Shown here: in pieces, positions 58,012-64,000 of the stretch
Layout of the letters: every line of letters begins with the position of its first letter
How positions within the stretch are numbered: the stretch's first letter is position 1
NCBI GenBank assembly: GCA_001939145.1
Contig: LSRX01000137.1
Location: 835,549-899,548 of the forward strand
Source of the DNA: Symbiodinium microadriaticum
Lineage: Eukaryota > Sar > Dinophyceae > Suessiales > Symbiodiniaceae
DNA length: 64,000 nt
Direction of reading: 5' to 3'
Notes under the pieces: model-generated
What the model was told of the DNA's origin: nothing
What the model saw: the letters and a program-made list of their open reading frames with translations, nothing else
Databases searched by the model: none
Program-made: the position numbers and the translations under genes

Positions 58012-61000
58012 TCAGTACTCCGCGAAGTTCTGATGCCCTGTCGAGCTGGCATGCGCACGAGCATCTGCCTCGCCCTTTAGGCCGGCCTGGCAGATGCAAC
58101 AACCTCGGCTTCACGGGAATCTCAAAGACACGACTTGCTGCCCATTGCCCTGCCATGGAACGCAACGTGAAGTTGCCAGTGTCCGTGAACTGCCGCTGCT
58201 TGTTCTGCTCCGCAACAAATGTTCGAGCCTCTCGTGCAGGAACCGTTGAGCGAAGACTTGCATATTGTACATCTGATCTTGCCTTGATGTCGGCCAGATC
58301 CGCTTCTGGACCGACTTCAAAGACGGTGAAGTCTGCGGCTTCAGGTGCGCCCTTGTCCGCGGCGAGCGCCAAAGCATCGTAGTGAATGCCATCGTAAATT
58401 AGCATATATCGGCTCTTGTAGCCTTGCCCCTGAGCGGGATCAGAAGGTTCACGGGGGCTTGGTCTACATCGTCTTCCCAGCACGTCCGTCTACACTTGGC
58501 AAGGGGCCTCGCCGTGGAGATCTCGTCGCATGGAGCAAATGTCATAGGCAGCAATTTCCTTTGCTACCAGATGAAAGGGCAGTCGACAAGCACTGAAGGG
58601 AGACGGTAGCATATGCATCGCGGGCTCACACTGGAAGTGCTCTGCTAGAACGCTGAGCTCGATAGCACCTCCCCAGTTGTTCGCCTGCAGTGGGTCTCGG
58701 ACAATTGCAGTGTCAAGGCCATCTCGACAGCATTGAATGCACTGGCTGACAAGTGACACGGCAATTCAAACCTAAGACTTTCCCTTCACCACTGCCACAG
58801 CGCCACCACTCCAGACAAAAAGCAAACACAACGCTCTGCTGCACACGCTTGCGACACGTAAGCCCTGCTAAGACGCAGCAAGCCAACAAGCCCAAGCCGA
58901 CCCTCGAGCAACTTGAGGACTTGCCTGCAGGATCCAATCGCAGTAATCTGCCTCTGCTCACACCACGCGATTTGAAGCTTGCAGTGCTGCAGACAGCTTC
59001 AGAGGGCACAAAATACTCGGGGCACTAATGCCCAGCTGCGTTCGGCTTCGCCAGGAAAGCCTTGCATGAGCATGCTGCCGCAGAACGGGTTTTGCAGACA
59101 AAGGGGGGTTTCGATGGTGGAGGAGGACCTCCAAGCATTGTCAAGAACCTGGCAACTCTCCAGGTCCTTGACTTGCGAACCCTCCTCGCCAACAAGCTCT
59201 CACATCACGAAGGGTTTTCGCTCACTGGCGCGAAGGAGTATGAGGCTACAGGACGCTCCCCACTGTGCCCCCAACCTGCCCTGCAGTCAAATCCCCTGTA
59301 GACTCGTCCAACTCGGCGTGAAACACGTCAGCCCGCAATAAGCAGCGCATGACTCGTCATGACTCTGAAAATCAACCGCCCCTGCAACCCAACGTTGAAT
59401 CTGCTCTTGCTCAAGCAGGCCAGCTAGGGAACACTGCTTCCCGCAGTAGTTCAGTCATGTCCAGGCTTCTGCTAGTGACTCCGATTCTAAACTTCTAAAC
59501 CAGAACCCCAAGCCAACAGCCAGACAGAGAGCCTCGCAGTAGCGTTCCGGATCTGCGGCGATTCGCTCGGCCACAATCTTACGCAGCGCTGGTGCTTCAC
59601 CGCGCAACTTTTCCCGGACCTAGGACTGAAAAGACTTAGGACCCAGAAGTCTGAGTTGTGGGCTGGAGACTTGCAGGGGTCGCGGCAGTTCAGGGTCTAA
59701 GCATTCGGACACTCGGCTCTGCATGGAATCTACACCTCTGCATGAGAAGCATTCATTAGGGTTCGCGAGCTCATGCTCCCTTGTGGCTTCGCGTAGGATA
59801 ACGGGGCATTCGCCGGTTCACCATTGTCCCGCTCACCAGTGTTTGCAGGATCGCGGGCTTACGGATCTCTGCGGATTTCGTGTTCACCGAGGGTGCACAG
59901 ATTTATTGGGAGCTACACTTCGAGGTTTTCCAGGGAGGCGGTCACAGGATTCCACGTGCTTTACTTTACAAACCCAGCCAGCAAGCTTTACAAACGGAGG
60001 GAAACAAGCAGTGGCACTCAAGCCGGACCGCATGCGACACACACACACACACGCACACACAAAGACAAGCAAGCCAGGCCCAACAAGTGGGGAGAAGCCA
60101 TTAGAAGTATCCCAGCTGCAGCTGCAGCTACAACGGAACTACGGGCAGGCATACACATCGTATTTTTGTGGCAGTTGCGACAGTTCTGCACACTTCCTGA
60201 CTACATGGGGAAGGGATGTTCCAAATCTTGCGAACCGTGGTTGCACCTGTTTGCCGGTTTTGATCTCAGAGGCACATCCAGAGAAGACATCATGAGGCTG
60301 CTCACTAGCTGCTGTGGTACCCTTGGCCGCGCCCTTGGTACTTCTAGTCTATGCTTCCATGCAGACAAGGGGCATACCCAACAGCATTGAAGAGGCAACT
60401 ATTGTCAGCCTCTATGACCCGCCGAACAACGATGCCTCTGGCACCCTCGGGCTCTACCTCGCAGGCAGGCGTGGCTCTGCTACAACACGCCGACACGCTG
60501 GAAGCGCCCCCCCCTGGTACTCTGCACAGATAGTTCCTGAGGCAACGGCCTCACGGACAATCAGAGACTCCCCACTGCGCAGTCCAAGCCTCAGCATCAG
60601 AAAGTCATTCAGGAAATGAAAACACACAGCAGCCACAGTCCGCAGGCACTCAGTGAATGCTGCGCTGAGCTTTGGTCGACGAAACCGTCGCCGACCGGTC
60701 CTTCCAAAACGTGACAGTGCATGATGCTCCATGCTTGGCACTCCGTGACCGGATCCTTGGGAAGCTCTAGAGCCTTCGGCGGGAAGCCGGCAAGGAGCTG
60801 GACACAAGGCCGTGGTACGCCCGATGCCTGAGCTTCCCACGGTTTGCCAGCTCTGACAACTTCATGGCGAGCCACGGTGGCGATCTCATCGAGAAAAGTC
60901 TCTATGGGCTTCTCTGCAGGCACACCTGCCAGAAACTTTTGTCCAGCAACACGCTGGACAAGCCTTGTCTCGCGCGTGCCTCGCAGGGTCGACTGGGAGG

Positions 61001-61025
61001 TCGGTCCCTTGACTCTGAAATCCAT
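58012..61025 (-). CDS. YOD1: OTU1/YOD1-type ubiquitin thioesterase
   Basis: Deubiquitinase that works with the p97/Cdc48 ATPase in protein quality control. Exons: 61025-60980 (ATG; MDFRVKGPTSQSTLR), 60925-60882 (PAEKPIETFLDEI), 60827-60750 (VQLLAGFPPKALELP) and 60589-60550 (LGLRSGESLIVRE) form the N-terminal ubiquitin-like domain. Exon 60435-60378 holds the catalytic motif VIEADNSCLFNAV (Cys codon 60397-60395). Exons 58684-58628 (NNWGGAIELSVLAEHFQC), 58558-58508 (EIAAYDICSMRRDLHGE) and 58429-58283 (YMLIYDGIHYDAL, catalytic His) complete the OTU fold. Exons 58228-58162 (QRQFTDTGNFTLR) and 58103-58012 (CCICQAGLKGEADARAHASS, TGHQNFAEY, TGA) give the C-terminal C2H2 finger. Exons between 60378 and 58684, and small ones around 60750-60435, were not all placed. 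The donor at 58628 is GA. Confidence 0.95.
60037..60062. repeat. (CA)n microsatellite
   Basis: CA repeats with one CG interruption inside an OTU1 intron. Confidence 0.9.
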
Positions 61026-61029
61026 CGGT

Positions 61030-61970
61030 CGCAGTCTGCGGCATCAAGCTTCACAACTTGTTGTGGGTGGTGTGGGAGGTGTCAACTGCTAGGATCTGCA
61101 TGGCCTGGCTCAACAATGACATGTTGCATGTCGTGGCTTCAGCAGCTTGAGCCATCATGCAAAGTCCACTCGTTCTTGGCCAGCCGGTTCTACAGTCCTT
61201 TAGACCGAAACATGTGATCGCTTCATGGTGCGCGACAGTCGAGACATGTCGAGACCAAGCCAGGGATCTAGCACGCCATCAAGCAAGAAGGAGGTCGTCG
61301 CACGGAACTGCAGGCTGGATCCGGCCTTACTGAGGGCCCGCTGGTCGCAGTCGCTGGAAGCACCCAAGACTCGGCTACGGACCATGCGATTCTCGTGGCT
61401 CCATTGCAGCACCTGACACCGAGGAGCCTCTATAGGGCCTGGGCCTACTTCCTGTGGAGACTGAGAAGTAGAGAACTAAGTTCGGGGCCGCGCAGCTGCT
61501 CGGAAGCGGGTGTGCCTGTGCAAGCTCAAAGCCCGCAAAGTGACTTTGGCGCCACGACTTGTAGCTTTAGGCTTCGCTGCCCGGCGTGACTCGGCTCAGG
61601 CTCTCTCCTTGCTGCTCTGCACAAACTCTTGGAGCTTGGAGATCGGGCCCTGGCAGGCGTCAGCGGGTTATGTTGCAGTGGCTCGGGCTCGAAACTTGGT
61701 GGCTGATGCACTCGGATCATCACAAGAGTACCGGCATCAACAAACCACATCAGAAACCGTATCTGATTTCCACTTGCCACGGCCGAGAACCGCCTTGGAG
61801 CTGCGGTTGCTGGTGTTGAGCGGGCTGGTTGGCGCGTCCGAAGCACTGGCTCCGCTGTTGCTCCTGCTGGGACAATTCATCATAGTAACTTCTCGAATCC
61901 ACTCGCTTGTCATACCTGCCTGTGGTAGTTGCGCATCGCAGAAGGACTGCCGGGGTAGAACTCCACCGGA
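61030..61970. other. Upstream of the OTU1 gene; no gene recognised
   Basis: Should include the OTU1 promoter. A minus segment near 61320-61210 (TTSFLLDGVLDPWLGLDMSR) is weakly protein-like. Confidence 0.4.
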
Positions 61971-61973
61971 GAC

Positions 61974-62333
61974 ATGGGGGAGAGCGCGGTTGGGGACAAT
62001 GGGTTCGGCGACATAGGCGACATCGCCGACATCGCGGAGGGTGAAATTGGCGACATCGGCGACATGGCCTGCAAAGGACACGGCATGTTGGACTTCGTTA
62101 AGCCGTTGAGCGAGGCCCTGCATAACCTAGACGCCGCATGCGGTGTGGCTTGGTTTGTGGCTTTTCCTCAGATGGACTTGGCCACAAACCTTCAGCAGAA
62201 CTTCAGCATCCCTGAAGATACCCATTTGCCTGGCCCATCTGCTGCACTGGGAGTGGTGGCATCAGCAGCAGCATTGGACCGCCAGGAGACTGGGCAGGCC
62301 TGCATGCCAAAGGAAGAAAGAAACAGGAGCTAG
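61974..62333 (+). CDS. Possible plus-strand ORF with GDIGDI repeats
   Basis: 119 codons from ATG at 61974: a GDIGDIADIAEGEIGDIGDM segment from GGCGACAT repeats, then DFVKPLSEALHNLDAACGVA and WFVAFPQMDLATNLQQNFSI. It is more protein-like than the antisense frames, but the repeat makes composition unreliable. No family recognised. Confidence 0.3.
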   Translation: MGESAVGDNGFGDIGDIADIAEGEIGDIGDMACKGHGMLDFVKPLSEALHNLDAACGVAWFVAFPQMDLATNLQQNFSIPEDTHLPGPSAALGVVASAAALDRQETGQACMPKEERNRS

Positions 62334-62899
62334 TCTGGAATTTGCCCGCAGTTGCTTCACGGCGTGTCGATGCGTGCTTCCAGCCTGTGTGGTGTGCACA
62401 CCTGGTCCACCCCGCAGACTTGCACAGTTTGAAGTTTCGGCTCGGTCTGCTTCACGGCAGACGGCTTCCCGTTTTTTCAGCAGATCTGATGTATAGTTAC
62501 ACATTATACGTCCTGCTCACATCTTTGCCTTCCAAGCAGAAGCCCTCACTAGAAAACACCACAAGCGGCATGGCTCGCGATGCCTGTACCTGTAGAGCCT
62601 CTAGACTCTACTCCCCTGAATGTACTTACTCGCTTATCGCATGCTGGCCTGATGTAGCCTGAGCCTGGAGAGTCAATGCGACTCATGCTTCTCAGAAGCA
62701 TCAGCATCGAAGTGCAATGGCCAGTGCATTCCCCTATTATTGTCCTTCTGTTCCACTGGATGCCGGACCTCTACCCCCGGAGACATGCAAGGATTTGTCG
62801 GCACAAACAGTGCAGACACGTGCATATGTGACTCTCGTTCACACTGGCTGCGGCAGCACCGTGACAAGCCCTCCAAGCCCCGGGCGGTGGCACATCATT

Positions 62900-63411
62900 G
62901 GGAGACGTTGCCCAGAGTGGAGACGACAGCTGGGCATGACTGCTTGCATGACAGATGTCCAATCTGATCTCAGAAACCAACTCTTGCAGTGAAATTGAGG
63001 TCTGATGAGAGACCGCGGTTCCGGAAAAATCGTGCACCTGCGTCTGCTGATGCATCATCTGGGACGGATCGACGTTGACCTTGCTGAATCATACGCAGAA
63101 TCCACTTGCTGCAGGTGCTGAATGGCGCTGCATTCTTCCAAGGCATCCGCCGAGTATTGCATGGTGGGCGGAACAGTGCAGTAGGCCATTTCTCTGCAGG
63201 CTTGTTGCCTAAGGAGCAGCAGATCTTCAACCAAAAGCCACTCAACTGCACAACAAAATGACGAAGCCACTGCATGCAAGTCGCCGAGACGTCGTCTTGC
63301 TGGTTCTATGATATCTGGAAAGCCGAAACTTCGGTGACAGGTTTGACAGCCTTTTGTCACATTATGGACTATGATGGACGATGCACCCGCATGTGCGCTG
63401 AGAACAGACAC
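62900..63411 (-). CDS. Hypothetical gene, two probable exons
   Basis: About 63330-63080 reads FPDIIEPARRRLGDLHAVAS, then SFCCAVEWLLVEDLLLLRQQ, ACREMAYCTVPPTMQYSADA and LEECSAIQHLQQ: leucine-rich, helical and clearly coding. About 63010-62910 in another frame reads SISLQELVSEIRLDICHASS. No family recognised. Confidence 0.5.
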
Positions 63412-63419
63412 AGGTCTCA

Positions 63420-64000
63420 GGGGCTACTCCGCGCTGCTTTTATTCACAAGCCATTCTTAATCGTCCCCATTGCAACACATCATCACAGCCTCGTCGTTGC
63501 GAAGAGCATTAACGGCGCTTCGGCAATGCCGATGCGACACCGGCGTTAAACGCAATGGAATGCATGAATTTGAAAGCCTGCAGCAGGTCGTCCAGTCTCG
63601 GTCATTCAGATCTTCCAATCCATGTAGACCCGAAGACATTGACGACATGCCACGCTTCGGAGATCGATAGCAAGACTTCATGAATGCCCCAAGCCAATTT
63701 TCCCCCAATTGTAAGAGGAATACTCATGAAGTCTAGCGGCGTCCGCCAAAAACTGCTACTACGATTCGACTATCTGAACAAATTGTGACACTTCTCGCGT
63801 GCACAGAGGCCTCATTGAAAGCGGACCTCAAACGACGACGAACCTCAGTCGACCTGGGAAGGAAACTGCATGAAACTGCAAGACAAAAGGGGACAGTCGA
63901 AAACGGCGCCGTCTCGAGTCGGAGACGCAATGCCCCAGGTGTTATTCAAACACCTCCAACAGGAATCAGCGGCGCCTTCATGGCTTCCGTTTTCCATTGG
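63420..64000. other. No firm gene at the right edge
   Basis: A minus segment at 63870-63735 (RRLRSAFNEASVHARSVTIC) is open and may be an exon of a gene continuing outside the window. Confidence 0.4.

Noticed and set aside
57953-58483. Single 176-codon minus ORF
   Set aside because: It mixes OTU1 exons with in-frame introns; the true ending uses another frame after 58162 and gives the C2H2 finger.
1-64000. Dinoflagellate spliced-leader relics
   Set aside because: I looked for the TTTTGGCTCAAG end on both strands by eye and saw no convincing copy; this is not an exhaustive search.
183-64000. Many ORFs opening with GTG, TTG or CTG
   Set aside because: Bacterial-type starts do not apply here; such frames were used only when the internal sequence and splice sites supported an exon.

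Overview
This is a piece of eukaryotic nuclear genome, almost certainly from a dinoflagellate (a Symbiodiniaceae-like alga is the best guess). The reasons are: genes split into very short exons (often 30-100 bases) separated by short introns (often 50-90 bases); intron acceptors that are nearly always AG followed by G; and donors that are more often GC than GT, with a few GA. No prokaryotic features (ribosome binding sites, operons, CRISPR) apply. Long single-frame ORFs are mostly misleading here, so genes were found by joining short exons whose translations align with known protein families.

Seven genes can be named, at least to family, and all lie on the minus strand. From left to right they are: an SLC26/SulP anion transporter (about 0.4-4.7 kb); an ankyrin-repeat protein (9.5-10.0 kb); DNA topoisomerase III alpha type (12.0-17.7 kb, with an assembly gap in one intron); a KH-domain RNA-binding protein (40.4-41.6 kb); a tandem CCCH zinc-finger protein (48.1-49.0 kb); a second CCCH zinc-finger protein (52.7-53.8 kb); and an OTU1/YOD1-type deubiquitinase (58.0-61.0 kb). 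The topoisomerase and the deubiquitinase could be followed almost exon by exon, including their catalytic motifs.

Between these lie about fifteen stretches of probable exons of unknown function, again mainly minus strand (for example 7.5-8.2, 18.5-18.8, 20.2-21.0, 22.6-23.3, 26.2-26.9, 27.6-28.4, 29.6-30.0, 31.0-31.5, 37.5-38.9, 43.2-44.1, 51.5-52.0 and 63.0-63.4 kb). A few plus-strand ORFs (23.3-24.1, 45.1-45.9, 56.8-57.5, 62.0-62.3 kb) look protein-like but may be antisense shadows. This fits the one-direction gene arrays known from dinoflagellate genomes. The genes do not form an obvious pathway; three of the seven are RNA-binding types, as expected for organisms that regulate expression mostly after transcription.

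The non-coding part is rich in simple and degenerate repeats: GATA/GACA tracts (6.5-7.0 kb), a cluster of GTTTAAAC palindromes overlapping the topoisomerase stop codon (11.4-12.0 kb), CTA/GGT/ATC repeats inside topoisomerase introns, a spaced array of small palindromes (34.9-35.3 kb), an AT-rich island with an imperfect direct repeat (35.3-37.2 kb) and an 80-base-period repeat (46.2-46.4 kb). I found no rRNA, convincing tRNA, intact transposon or recognisable spliced-leader relic. All exon limits are hand inferences and need transcript data.
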